Source of the DNA: Strongyloides papillosus
Lineage: Eukaryota; Nematoda; Chromadorea; Rhabditida; Strongyloididae
Direction: 5' to 3'
DNA length: 64,000 nucleotides
Assembly (NCBI GenBank): GCA_005656395.1
Contig: SRSI01000018.1
Coordinates: 186,001 to 250,000, forward strand
The notes beneath the pieces are model-generated. The model ran no database searches, was not told where the DNA came from, and saw only the letters and a list, made by a program, of their open reading frames with translations. A program made the translations under genes and the position numbers. Positions 43,462 through 55,559 of this stretch are shown piece after piece. Positions within the stretch are counted from its first letter, which is position 1. Each line of letters begins with the position of its first letter.

Positions 43462-44234
43462 GGATAAAATATGTGTTCTTGAAAACATCAATTACTTGTT
43501 TAGTTTATCTCAAAAAAATGATAAACAAGATGATAAGAAATCTTGAAAAAGATGTAGTTGACCAAGACAGTTACATATACAGTCGGACCCTCGTATTCGC
43601 GGTAGATTGGTTCCAGAGATTACTGCGAATAACGAAACCACGGATACTAGCGAACTGTAATATTTTTTAATTTTTTATGTGTTAAAATCTTTAAATTATA
43701 ATTATAGATAAAATATAATTTTTTTCCTACAATTGTAGACAACAGTGATCTTTTAGTTTACTTAATTTAAAATAAATGAGGAATTTAATCGTAAAAAGAG
43801 CTTGTACTCTAAGATAGTTAAAATAAAAAAAAATTGAATGTACGCTCCTACATTATAACTTTCTAATTTTTGGTAATTTTCTAACCGCAGATATGAGGAA
43901 CCGACTGTATGTTAAAGAAGAAAATCAAAAACATTTCACACCATATATTATTGAATATATAGTAATCGACAGCATTAACAATGTATTTTTTGCTACTAGA
44001 GAAGTTTTAACATCAGGAACAATTGAAAAGTACATTGTACACAGAGATCTTGAGACTACAAACTTAATAAAACAAACAAATTTCTTTAAAAACTATTTTG
44101 AAGTATAAAGCATTGGAAAAAATTTTAAAATTTTTGATGCACGTCTTGTGAAACTATCATTTATTAAAGAAGTATGCATCAAAACAGAGAAAAAATCATT
44201 TATTTGTCCATTAAACAGTTACGAACATAATTAA
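43462..44234 (+). pseudogene. Coding exon of unknown protein, interrupted by a MITE
   Basis: After an acceptor (TTGTATTTTTAG|GG) the frame gives KYVFLKTSITCLVYLKKMIN and DVVDQDSYI up to the MITE at 43580. On the far side, from 43910, it resumes in the same phase with VKEENQKHFTPYIIEYIVID and SINNVFFATREVLTSGTIEK. It passes one TAA (44106-44108) and continues GKNFKIFDARLVKLSFIKEV to TAA 44232-44234. Phase is kept across the insertion when one TA is counted once. Probably part of the transposase of the enclosing element; family not recognised. Confidence 0.5.
43580..43907. mobile_element. Pogo/Tigger-like MITE, 328 bp
   Basis: It begins CAGTCGGACCCTCGTATTCG and ends with the inverted form (CGCAGATATGAGGAACCGACTG), with TA on both sides (43578-43579, 43908-43909). 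CAGTCGG...CTCGTATTCGCGG termini with TA duplication are typical of pogo-group elements. The interior has no transposase. Confidence 0.75.
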
Positions 44235-44569
44235 GAGTAAAAAAAGTTTATAAGACAATGTTTTTGTAATGTAAAATTTAATAAATTAATTACTTATTGC
44301 TGAAAAAGATTTTTGTAAAAAATTATTTTTGCATTTCTTAAACATTAATATTTGCTAATTTTTTGTTATTCTGAAACACCAGGTACTTGATGAGAAACTT
44401 CTGGTAACGATTTTCTTGTCTTCTAAGCACAGACAATATATATCAAATAGTATTCTTTAAAAAACTATAAAAAAGTACATATATGGTAGAAATATGTGCA
44501 AATATGCATTAATAATTGCAAATAATAACTAATTTCCAAGTAAAGAATAATATTAATTATATGGAAAAT

Positions 44570-44953
44570 TTCGTGTTCTTCGGAAACAAGTTTTCGTAGC
44601 GTACTTGAGTATGAGATATCCTCCCATGTAGGCTAGGTGAGTGCGAGACCCCCTGTAGACAGCCGGTTGTAGGTTAGATTCTTGAGACTCCCGGGGACGT
44701 AGGTAGCAGGCGAGAGTGTGGGAGGTCCAGCAGGAGAATTGGTGAAGATTAGAGGACGTGGGAGGTCTTTATTTTCTAAATTTTTTAAGTATTTTTTGCA
44801 ATCTTGGCGGAAAATTTTCCGATGTCGGCGCCGACGTCGGAAAGCTTCTGCCAATGTCGGCGCCGACATCGGAAAGTTTTTCCGCTCATGTATAGCGCGG
44901 CAATGTCGGACGTCGGCGCCGACATCGGCAGAAGCTTTCCGCTGAGCACAGGG
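44570..44953. repeat. Right GC-rich subterminal region of the TA-flanked element
   Basis: The first 240 bp are GC-richer than anything else outside genes (CCGGGGACGTAGGTAGCAGG, GGAGGTCCAGCAGGAG). They are followed by palindrome copies at about 44818-44932 (CCGATGTCGGCGCCGACGTC, GTCGGACGTCGGCGCCGACA) and the terminal repeat. Open frames here on both strands are by-products of the repeats. Confidence 0.7.
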
Positions 44954-44955
44954 TA

Positions 44956-46311
44956 ATAACGAAAAGCAAAAACTTATTATTAAACCACACAAAGTATAAA
45001 TAATTAAATATATTATTTTAGTAATTGCTCTTATTTCAAATTCAAATCTCTAAAATTTACTCTTTACAGTTGGATACGCACTATCCAAAATCTATCCTTA
45101 TTTTCACAAAGGCTAAACCGCGGCAAAAACAGGTGTATAAAAGAAAAGAAAGGATGACAAAAACATTATTTCGCAATAATACAATAATCACGTCATCTTT
45201 CTAATTTCTAGGTTTTTCAGAAAGGCACACCTCATATTCATCGTCTGGACTTCTAGGGGATACGTAAAAGTTAAAAAGGGAGATATTGTAATTAATAGTA
45301 AGGGTTTATAATAATTTTGTTGTATTGTTTATGTTTATAGGGGATATACTCCACTTGCAATTTATTGTTAATAAATTTTAACTTTACTATAGATAATATA
45401 GATAAAAATGAATATTATTATATAACTTTTTAAAAAATTTGATTGTAAATATAATCTTCAATTACATTAAAATGGAAATTAAACTATCAGATAAGTATAA
45501 ATTTATAGAAAAAAAATTTGGAATAATTAGTAAGATAATTTGGGAAATTATCTCAATTGTACTTTTGTAATTTCTTTATTTCTGATCTTTAAGCTTTCGC
45601 GCAAAATAAAGTAGCTTAGATAATAGATTACATTTTACCAACCAAAAAATTTAATATATAAGCTTAGAAATTTAAAAATTCATTTCATTTTACATTTCTG
45701 TTTTAATTGTATGAGGTATCTCATAATTTAACGTATTTGCCTATTTTAAGGGTTTAAGTTTATACTTTTGCACTGATAAATTCACAGGGCTACAAGTTAA
45801 AATTTGTGATAAATGTAAGTTATCTTATTTAGTTCTCCCTCTAATTAAATTTTAGTGGGCTCAATTTTTAAGAAGTAATTTATTTAGAGGATAAATTTTA
45901 ATTTATTGTACTGTGTTATTTTGGTGTTTGTGTTTAAAAAAAATAAATTGTACGTATCTGAAGTATCTATCTGACTCTCAAACCGGCCTAGGGACGCGTC
46001 AGTACATAATCTTATAAAATTTAACTGATTTAAACTATTTTAACATATTGACAAAATTATTCTAAGTGTTAAAAGTGCTTTTCATGAAAGTAATTATAAC
46101 TTTTTTTGGAATTAACTTTTATTCTGGTAATTTAAAATGTATTGTAAAAATAATTTATGTTTTAAGATAAAAATAATATCATAGAAAAATGACAACTTGT
46201 TTTACAAATTTTCTTATTATTGTTTTAATTTTTATGGGCGAATCATCTGCGATAAATTAGTCGCATTTAAAAAAATTTTAATTTTATTAGATGGAACAAA
46301 ATTACTATATT
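44956..46311. other. Mostly non-coding; one weak exon-like stretch
   Basis: At 45069-45199, after TTTACAG, a frame reads LDTHYPKSILIFTKAKPRQK, then QVYKRKERMTKTLFRNN, which could be an exon remnant. The remainder is AT-rich and featureless. Confidence 0.3.
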
Positions 46312-46313
46312 TA

Positions 46314-47226
46314 TTAGGTTGAGGAATAAATAATGGCCGCAAATTCTTACTACAATTTCCTATTGTAAAAAATTAAAATGAATAAATTCATATTAAAACA
46401 GCTTTTATGCAGAAATGTAGGGAGACTTACTTTGATAATATTTTGCATATTACCTCAATTTTTAAATTAATTTCTTAAAAAGTTACGTCCAATCTTAAAG
46501 ATGTTATCAAAAAGAGAATTACAGGTAATTTTCTTACATGGGTTCAAACTTAGATGTAATAGAGTTGAAGCATATCGAAATAAAGTGAATGCATAGGGGG
46601 AAGTGTCAACTTCTAAACGCTATTTGCGTCGGTGGTTTGAGAAATTCCAAGGGGTTAATTTTGACCTCAATAATGAAGTGGGTAAAAGAGGGTTATTTAC
46701 TGCCGATACTCAGAATTAATGGAAGATTGTCGAGCTAAATCTAAAGCAGTGATCAAGAGAGTTAAAATATATTGACAGGAGTTTAAGAAAGTGAATGAAA
46801 AACTAAAAAAAATCATCCGACTTTAAAAATAGGAATAATTCAATATTATAGGATGACAAGATAAGATGCCATTTTTCAAAACTAGTATTAAAAAAACTTG
46901 GTGAATTGAAATATGGAGCTCTATCTCACCCTACATACTCCCCTGATCTCTTTCTTACAATTTTCGATTTGTTTGAGCATTTTAATGTATTTTTTAAGGA
47001 TAAATTGTTCAAGAATCAGGAGTCGGCAGAAAGCGATTTCAGTGACTTTTATCAGATCCAAAAGTTCTGAATCTTATAAAACGGGAATTTAAAAGCTGTT
47101 AGAACGTTAAAAAAAATGTAGATTCTAATGAGTATTATTTTGATTAATTTACTTAACATAAATTTAAAAAAATATTGTTTTAATTCATTTTTTCTCTCGG
47201 CGGCCATTATTTATTCCTCAATCTAA
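46314..47226 (+). mobile_element. Internally deleted mariner, copy 1 (913 bp)
   Basis: Terminal inverted repeats TTAGGTTGAGGAATAAATAATGGCCGC and the complement, 27 bp with one mismatch, are flanked by TA (46312-46313, 47227-47228). The plus strand holds a broken transposase: an N-terminal part with ELQVIFLHGFKLRCNRVEAY and RYLRRWFEKFQGVNFDLNNE, then a jump to a C-terminal part LGELKYGALSHPTYSPDLF. The middle of the gene, including the first catalytic Asp, is missing, and stops are present. Full mariners are about 1.3 kb. It is mobile only with help from another transposase, if at all. Confidence 0.85.
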
Positions 47227-47228
47227 TA

Positions 47229-48950
47229 GAAAAATCAGCGTTTTTTGTTTAAATTTTTAAAAATTACATTATAGTATATATAATATTTTTTGTAAACAAA
47301 ATATTTTTTACTTTTAAACTTAAAAGCATAAATTAAAACGTGAAATGTTTTTTAAAATACTTACTGTGAAATCCAAATGGATCGCGAGAACCTCTAAAGG
47401 ATTCCCAAAAATCAAAATTAACACTTAAGATTTAATTTAAACTTTTATTAAGACAAAAATATTATATAAGTAAAATTTTTATTTGGTTTTTACCACTTAC
47501 AGTTAATAATAATTAACTTAATTTCTCGCAATATATATTTTCAATAATATTCCTTATCCTCTATGAAAAACCCCTTAAATATCATTTTTTAATAATTTTG
47601 GGTTAAGGCAATCAATTATGATATGGTAATACAGATAAATGATGGTAATCATCAAAAATTTCTTGTTTATAGTCATTTATTTAATCCCTTTTTGGTGATA
47701 TGTTTACTTATATAAAAATTACAAAGCAAGATGTCTGTTAAAGTATATTTATGGCATCCGATAAAATATATATAAAGTATGTACATTTATGTTTTGTGCA
47801 TGCTAGTTGTATCCCCATGTTTCTCTTAGTGTTTCTTTGACTCTTATCTTTTCGGAGTTTTCAAGTATGTCATATTCAAGAAAATAGCATAATTGGTAAC
47901 TGATAAAAGAATTAAAATTAAGTATGAAAATTTTTACATTTTTTTTGTAGTTACAGCACCATAATTATGAAATTTAAAAATATACAAAAAATTTACCTTA
48001 TCTTATTATTTATATATTATTATCAAAACTTTCATGTTATGATTAAATGTCATTTTCATACATTAATTGACATATTACCAATTGCTTTACAAATCTCTCT
48101 CAACGTGAAAATCCTCCTCTTTTTGCCCCTTATTCTATATATTATCGGTTTTCAAAATTTTTTCAACATAAGTTAATTAAAAATTTTTTAATTGCTATTA
48201 ACAGTCATTTCTAAAATAAAAAAATTTTTGTGACCATGAAAATTTTCAAGTTAATTCTGGTAAGCATGAGAGATTACAACTTAGGATTGAAAGACCTCAA
48301 GTTGATGAAAATTGGCAATTTTAAGAACTGTTTAAAACACACAAAAAATCCTTAAGAGAATAGTGTGCCAATATTTTTGTAAAGTTAAAAATATCGAAAT
48401 ATCTAATTAAAAATTATCAATTTGATTTTCTTGTATTAAAAGTGTCTGTCTCGAAAGCCACATACATTGATGCAAATGTGCGTAATAAAATGACTACCGA
48501 TAAAAAAGAAACAACAATATGACTGTTACTGTAGAGTAAGTGATTACGATTCTATCTGGTAAATATTAAAAATGCTTGACGTTGAATATAGACATCAAAG
48601 ATACATATAAAGCTCATGTAATTATACAAGATTATCAATTCTTAATATAAAATTTTATTATGCAGCGAGAAATATTTCTATATTAAGAGGAAGCACATGT
48701 ATACTATAAAGCTCCTGGAGACTATCTTCAAAGTTAAAAAAAAACAACTGATATTTTTAGATGCGAATCAGTGTACTGGAATTTTCCAAAAGACATCATT
48801 TTAAATTAACAAGAACCAACCAAACAAGTTGTTTGTGAAAAACTACCAAATTTATGAAACAAAGGTTAATGACAGACAAATGACGGTAACAGCTCAAAAA
48901 CCATAAGTTCCTTAGATGCACAATTCAGAGTAGTAGATGAAAAATTGAGA
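47229..48950. other. AT-rich region, no gene seen
   Basis: Frames such as 47967-48176 are low-complexity and hydrophobic without support. From about 48700 the sequence may begin the retroelement remnant that follows. Confidence 0.3.
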
Positions 48951-49665
48951 GTATAATTTTCTGACGCTTGAAGACTTTTATGACAAATGGATATCGATTA
49001 GAAGCAATGAGATTCTTTATATTGTGAATAGTTACGATATTTCAAATAGAGATAGATGAGAATTAAAATGATACATATAAATTTCAAACTTATTGATGTA
49101 AGATTAAGTGAGGTATTAAAGTTAGTAAATCTTAGTACGTTAAGAAAAATTAGAGAAAATGAAGCCATAATAATTTTTCGATTATACGATATTCTTTGTA
49201 CTAATAGAAAAGTACGATTAATACATGATATGATCTCACTGAATAAACAATTATTTTATCCACCACATTTCTATTGTCATACGGTCAAAACAATAGTAGA
49301 TATATTAACATTTAATTGCTTTTTCGCAAAAATATATATAAGTTTGGCGTATTACTATTTTATTGCTAAAAAAACCAATCTTATCTTAATTTGCTTTTCT
49401 AATAGATAAGAATTACTTCACGATTTAACAATTATCCATAGATCTTCTTAAATTCACAATATCTATCTAATATGGCATTGACGAGTCTTGTAGCACTGCT
49501 AGAAAAAAAAGGAATAATGGTAGTGTGATATCACGACGATTTTATTTTAATTAATAATACTATAACTAGTTTAGAAAAAAATTGTAATGAAGTTAGAAAT
49601 ACGTTGGATTCTTTTGATTTTAGTTTAGATAATGAAAAGTTGCTTAGAAAGGTGAATTCTTAAGT
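48951..49665 (+). pseudogene. DIRS-like reverse transcriptase remnant
   Basis: The open stretch 49056-49409 contains VRLIHDMISLNKQLFYPPHF, then VKTIVDILTFNCFFAKIYIS and LAYYYFIA. This fits the pattern of DIRS-type RT (R-x-LxDLxxLN, PHFxxExxKTxxxLL, CxMAxxDLxDAYY), with decayed key residues (the D of LxDAYY region is lost). At about 49470-49665 another frame gives MALTSLVALLEKKGIMVV, a stop, then YHDDFILINNTITSLEKNCN, the xxDD catalytic strand. Several frameshifts and stops are present. Further protein-like fragments continue to about 50200. No split direct repeats or LTRs were found. Confidence 0.6.
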
Positions 49666-51105
49666 TATTATATTAACACTAAAGAGAAATGGATAAATAA
49701 CCAGAGGTAAACTAACCAAATGACATATGTTGCGATAATAATAGTTGACGCGCAGCAATTATTTTTTATTGCAAAAGTTTACAAAAATATCAACAACATA
49801 CCACAAATTTGATAGAAATAATGACCAATATCGCATGCGACAAATTTTGTCATGACAAACTGATGAGTTTTTTTTCCTCGATAAATATTCTAAAAAAGAA
49901 AATGAATAAGACGTTGACTAGCATCTCATTACATTTCTATTTTTTTCTGGACACTATTTAATTAAAGAATATAAAAAATAAGTTAATAAATCATCTTAGT
50001 AAATTAAATGAAAATATGTCAAGTTATAATTAAAGGCATATTTCCAGAGATAAAGTTAGACCATTATTAAAAAAAGCAATGTTCATTGTAAGTCAATTGA
50101 AATCTATGAATTGTACTAATTATATGTTAAGTTCTAGATTTCTAGTAAAATTTATAAGAAACAAAAAAGTAAATCAACATTTGTGAGTTGATACTGAAAA
50201 CTTCATAATAGTTTTTAAAAAGGTAGTGATAATTTAATAAAAATTTAATTCAAGATTATATAATAGATTATATTATAATAAAAACAGATGCCTTTGATAT
50301 TTAGTATGGCTATATATGTGAAGCATTCAATATTATTTCACATAGAGAAATTTACACAAAAAAACATCCTTACGCCATAATTTTTAGTCTTCAAAATAAA
50401 ATTGCATAAAATTTTGTTCATTTTTAAATATATAAATTACCATTTTATCATTTTGTCGCAGATCGTAAAATATCTCTTCTTTTTTTACAATGTTTTTTCT
50501 TAAATAAATTATAAATTATTATTATTTTTTATCAGATAGAATTAAAAATATTTATTACTTTTTTTTTAATAATATATAAAATATCTAAAATATTTAGATA
50601 AACATTATCTGGAATTTAGTCCCATACATTTTAAGTTAACATATGCTAGATAATTCTTGTATTTGAAATATGTGGAAGAGAGATCAGGAAATTATTTTTG
50701 ATATTAAAACTTTTATTTGTCTTAATATACGTAGCCTTATATGCCAATTCTCAAACATTACTAATGTTTAAAAAAAATAATGAAAGTGAAAACTAATCTG
50801 TACTTTAAATTTCAATCATATTTAATAATATAAACCTAGCCTTTTATACTAATTAGAAGTTTAATTTAAGTACTCTTTTTATTTTACTATTTCATGATTA
50901 TAAATAGCAACCTGTCATCCTTAATGTTTTTAAAAAAACATTATTCCAATGATAAAAAGTTGTTGAAAAGTGTTTACTTTTTTAATGATAAATAACATTT
51001 TAATAAATAACAATAATGATAAACAAATAACATATTCATAATCAGCGTAAAATTTTGAATCTATTGATATATAAATTTGTTAAAAATTCAAAAAAATTTT
51101 TTTTG
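49666..51105. other. AT-rich region with possible retroelement tail
   Basis: To about 50200 there are protein-like scraps (VRPLLKKAMFIVSQLKSMNC, TNYMLSSRFLVKFIRNKKVN) that may be the RNase H or downstream region of the DIRS-like remnant. Beyond that nothing is recognisable. Confidence 0.3.
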
Positions 51106-51109
51106 TTGA

Positions 51110-52130
51110 TAATCAATTAACCTATATCTTTCTTAAAAACTAAAATTTCAAGAATCTGTTCCATGCGTTTGTAGAACAAATTCGTGGCTACAAAATGAGA
51201 TATCAACCATTTCTGTAACTTATATACACACTTCAATAAATATTATTAAATTATTTTAGTCAACTTCAATAAAATATGAAAAAAATTATTAAAAATATTA
51301 ATTTTTAGACAATAAAACAAAATTTAAAAAATCTGTCCCATGCGTTTGTAGAACAAACTCTTGGCTACAAAACGAGACTATAACCATCTCTATATCTTAA
51401 GTACAAGCTCCAATAAATATTTCTAAAGATTTTCATTCAGGTATGGAAAAATTTTTTGAAAATTATTTTAAAATTTTAAAATTTACATAAATCCACAATA
51501 AAACAAAATTTAAAAAATCTGTCCCATGCGTTTGTAGAACAAACCCTTGGCTACAAAACGAGACTATAAACATCTCTGTATCTTAAGTACAGGCTCCAAT
51601 AAATATTCCTAAAGATTTTCATTCAAGTATAGAAAATTTTTAAAAATTTATTTTAATTTTGAATAATTTCCTTAAAAAGTAATATTTTGAAAATCTGTCC
51701 CATGCGTTTGTAGAACAAACCCTTGGCTACAAAATGACACCCTAACCATTTCTGTAGCTCAAGCACAGGCTTCAATAAATATTCCTAAAGATTTTTATCC
51801 AAGTATAGAAAATTTTTAAAAATTTATTTTAATTTTGAATAATTTCCTTAAAAAGTAATATTTTGAAAATCTGTCCCATGCGTTTGTAGAACAAACCCTT
51901 GGCTACAAAATGACACCCTAACCATTTCTGTAGCTCAAGCACAGGCTTCAATAAATATTCCTAAAGATTTTTATTCAAGTATAAGAAATTTTTAGAAATT
52001 TATTTTAATTTTGAATAATTTCACTAAAAAGTAATATTTCAAAAATCTGTCCCATGCGTTTGTAGAACAAACCCTTGGCTACAAAATGACACCCTAACCA
52101 TTTCTGTAACTCAAGCACAGGCTTCAAAAA
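51110..52130. repeat. Six-copy tandem repeat, ~176-bp unit
   Basis: The anchor CCATGCGTTTGTAGAACAAA occurs at 51161, 51338, 51524, 51700, 51876 and 52052, giving spacings of 177, 186, 176, 176 and 176 bp. Units 4-6 are almost identical and units 1-3 more diverged. Each unit holds the short hairpin TTTGTAG...CTACAAA and ends with CTCAAGCACAGGCTTCAATA. The unit length is close to a nucleosome repeat. No open frame spans it. Confidence 0.9.
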
Positions 52131-53369
52131 AAATTATAATTTAACCACAATCAAGTTTAGTTTAATAGAAATATCATTTCATGTTTAAATGCTTTTTTTC
52201 AATTTTATTTCTGTAATAATCTTCTTCATTGTTTATTTTCTATTAAAAAGTTGTAATTAACTCATATTTTTTTGTATATTTGTATAAATACTGTAATAGT
52301 AAACAAATAAATAACTAACGTAAAGATTCCTTGGAATTTTGTCACTGTAACTTTTATCCTAAGAAGAAAATTTTGTTTACTTCATTTTTTAGGTGTTTAC
52401 AAACAACTTTTTTAAAATATAATTTTAAAAATAGATTCCCCATGTTAAATTACATATACTTGTAAATTTTTAAGGCATAATAATCATTTTAAAATTTCTA
52501 CAAATTTAGATGGCAGGTTGCTAATTATAAATTTAAGAAAAGTTATTTAAATATCAAACTGTTTTAAAATCATTAAAATATATAATAAAACAATTTTTAA
52601 AGAATAATTATACTTTTTTAACATTCAAAAACTTATGTAACATTTTAATACTAATCATCAATATTATAAAACATGATAAAAATAAAATGTTAATTGATAA
52701 TTTACAACAACATTATTGTGAAACAAAAGATTTTTTAGTTTTTTTGATACATTTTTTTTGTAATTGAAAAGAAGGCAAATAGCTTGTCTAAGTGGAACGA
52801 GTGAAGCGAGCTGGTGTTTGTTAAATATCTAACTTTTATTAAATTTCATATATAAATTGTTTTAATACATTTAAAAAAAACCCATAATTCTAAATAAATA
52901 TTACAAAATATATCGTAAGCGACAATAATAAATATAACTGACGAATTTTGCGTTTAGGATAGAAAATTATATGCTCGGGACAAAAAATTAAGTCTGGAGA
53001 CGAAAATTAAAAATTGAGGATGATTATTTGTGTAAATTTCTCTGTGTGTTAGCTAGCTTGTTTCACCTAAAATCTAAAGATAATATTATCTCAATAAAAG
53101 GGGTTTATACGGCAAAACTTGCTTTGTATGTGTAGAAAACTTTATAAGGAAACTAATTTATTAATTATAAAAGATAATGATAGAAAATAATTTGAATATT
53201 ACTATTCAAATTTATAACTAAATCATTATAAATTAATTGTATTTGAAGATAATTTGTAACAAAGATTTTTAGTTAAAATCTGTCAGGTAATTGTAATTTA
53301 ATTAGTTGGATTAATAAATATTACGATAAAAATAAAGAGACTTATGATCTAATAAAAATAAAATTAAAG
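52131..53369. other. AT-rich region, no gene seen
   Basis: Featureless apart from a GC-richer spot near 52795 (GTGGAACGAGTGAAGCGAGC). Confidence 0.35.
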
Positions 53370-53371
53370 TA

Positions 53372-54087
53372 CGAGGGTCATTCAATAAGTAAAGGAACAA
53401 ATCATCGTAGGTAAAAAAATAGCAAAATAAAAACGATGGTAAGAAATAAATCATAAAATAAGAACTGTTTTTTTATTTTTACATAGTTTGCAATCAAAAT
53501 TTTTTGCTCTAAATAAATTATATTTAACTATATAATGATAATATTCCCACTTGAAAACTGTAATTTGAAAAAACAACGTTTTGTAATAAGATTTCATGTC
53601 TCAGAAAAGGTTGAACCTTCCGAAATATAATTCCGGATGCTTAAGAAATATGGTAGAAGCTTTATGTATGGTGCAAATTTCTGAAAAATGTGGTAAAAGT
53701 GAAGCACAGTTCATTCCTTAATTCAAAGTAAACAGAAGTATCGTAAAAAAAGAATCGAAAAGGCTTGATTGAAAGATCTTATCACATTCACAGTACACTC
53801 CAGATCGTGAACAATCAGATTTTTATTTCGTTTAGGCTTCTTAAAGATTTTTTACGTTGAGTAAGATTTAACGATAATGAAGAGGTAAAAGAAAAAATAC
53901 AGAAAATGGCTAAGATCTCAAGGTAAAAATTTCTTTGCCGTTGGCATTAGAAAGCTCGTGGAAAGAACGGACAAGTGTATAAATGTAGCAAGGGATTATG
54001 TCGAAAAATGATTTAAATTTGGGATTTAAACGATAATAAATTTTTGAGTTATGATCATTTGTCTCTTTACTTATTGAATGACCCTCG
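53372..54087 (+). mobile_element. Mariner remnant, 716 bp
   Basis: Terminal inverted repeats CGAGGGTCATTCAATAAGTAAAG and the complement at the right end are flanked by TA (53370-53371, 54088-54089). The internal plus-strand frame keeps the transposase C-terminus: YSPDRAQSDFYLF, LLKDFLRGVRFNDNEEVKEK and GLCRKM, with stops. It lacks most of the N-terminal half. It belongs to a different mariner subfamily from the 46314 and 62664 copies. Confidence 0.8.
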
Positions 54088-54089
54088 TA

Positions 54090-55555
54090 TATAGATATTA
54101 TTTATATTGCAATTATTCCAAAGTTTATCCCTTTGAAATGATCTTCAACAGATTTACTTAAAAAAGATTAAAAAAATACAGTAAAATGTACGTAACACAA
54201 AGAAAAATGCTAAAAGAAATGATAAGAAGGTGGTATTATAAAAAATGGTATGGATTGCAATGGCTTCTTTCCATAATATAATATTGAGCTTTATCATCGG
54301 AAAAGGCTTGGTTGTTGTTAGAATCAACTTAAAAATTATTATTAGAAATTTATTTACGCTTACTTATGGTACCATAGGCATTCTAGATAGAATATTAAGA
54401 GAAAATCTTAAAATTTGAGTTTTATTTATACCATTCTTAATATCTTACACTTATTATTCGTTTCTTTTTAATCATTTTAATATTGTTGTTATATCAGAGT
54501 TGACAAGAAAACGAGTTGTGCCAAAACTAGAGAATTCAACACAATGAATAAAATATTTAAAAAATTTAAATACTTATAATTTGAACAAATTTATAATCAA
54601 AATTTTTCTGTACATTATATAAGATTTTTATGCTACAATCTTATACAATATCATTTTAAGAGATAATTCGCATTTGTTTTAATTAAAGAAGAATATGCAC
54701 AATTCCTAATTTGCAAAAATCAGAAACGATTACTTTTATTTTATTACATTAAAAATAATATATTTTTAGAAAATTTTTTTAAGATACAACAGTCAAAATG
54801 TAAATTTAATATTTTAGCATCTCTATAACTACTTTTTAAAAATATTACATAAAATTGGTAGTTAAAATCTAAGTTAAAAATTGGCTGATTTTTTTACTTT
54901 ATCTTAGACTTTTTAAGGATAATACAGTTGAAGTGTAAGTTTAGTATTTTAAAAATTCCTTATTTTTCCTAAAAAAAATTTTTTAATAAATGACGTTGAA
55001 ATACAAATTTAATGTAAATTTAATTTACTTTTTGTTATTTTCTAGATATAAGTTTTTGATTTCTGAGAAGAAATTAGATAAAGAAAGATAAAACTCTAAC
55101 AGGCAGATCTCAGTAGAACTAACTAAATTTAACTCTTTTTTAGATTAAGTTGTATTATATAAATTTTTGAAATAGTAAAATGACGAAAAAATTTAGATAT
55201 CTACAACGTAACGTAAATAATTTCAATGGCAATAATTTCTAGATATTTAATAATCTAGAAAATGTGTAATTAAAATGTGTAGGACTAAATTCTGGATAGT
55301 ATTTATTCTATATATTCTGGACATTTGATTTTCTTTGTAGACTATATTTAATAAAATTAAGTTCAAACTCATTATGAGAAAGAGAAAAGAAGAATGTAAA
55401 ATTATAAAAAGTAATATAATTACTGAAAAAAACTTATCTATGAATACAGTAACAAATTCAAATAGCATAAAAAATAATAAAATTTGGTGGACTGGATATA
55501 AGAAGTTGTAAAGGTTGGTGGTTAAAATTTAAAAATAAAATTTTTTGAATAATAG
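54090..55555. other. AT-rich region, one weak coding remnant
   Basis: At about 54246-54418 the plus strand reads MVWIAMASFHNIILSFIIGK, then IIIRNLFTLTYGTIGILDRI. This faintly recalls the MVW start of a Tc1-type catalytic domain, but support is weak. The rest is not coding. Confidence 0.25.
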
Positions 55556-55559
55556 TGAA

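Larger units (their letters stand above)
41358..44953. mobile_element. 3.6-kb DNA transposon with GC-rich palindromic subterminal repeats
   Basis: The left end is CCCAGTGCACAGCGGAAAA and the right end TTTCCGCTGAGCACAGGG; reversed, these differ at two of the first 14 bases. Both ends abut TA (41356-41357 and 44954-44955). Close to each end lie repeats of the palindrome CCGATGTCGGCGCCGACATC, three partial copies on the left and four on the right, strikingly GC-rich in this genome. Inside is a decayed plus-strand coding region, a mariner remnant (about 42380-43300) and a pogo-like MITE. The superfamily is not recognised; it may be a Tc1/mariner-like or other TA-targeting group. Confidence 0.65.

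Noticed and set aside
44633..44992. Open frames on both strands (119 and 75 codons) over the GC-rich repeat block
   Set aside because: They arise from the absence of stops in GC-rich palindromes; the protein is Ala/Arg/Pro-rich and differs between strands without any conserved motif.
51161..52080. Regularly spaced repeat considered as CRISPR array
   Set aside because: Units are 176 bp tandem copies with no unique spacers, in clearly eukaryotic DNA.
55247..55468. 73-codon minus-strand hydrophobic frame
   Set aside because: Low-complexity Leu/Ile/Phe composition expected by chance in AT-rich DNA.
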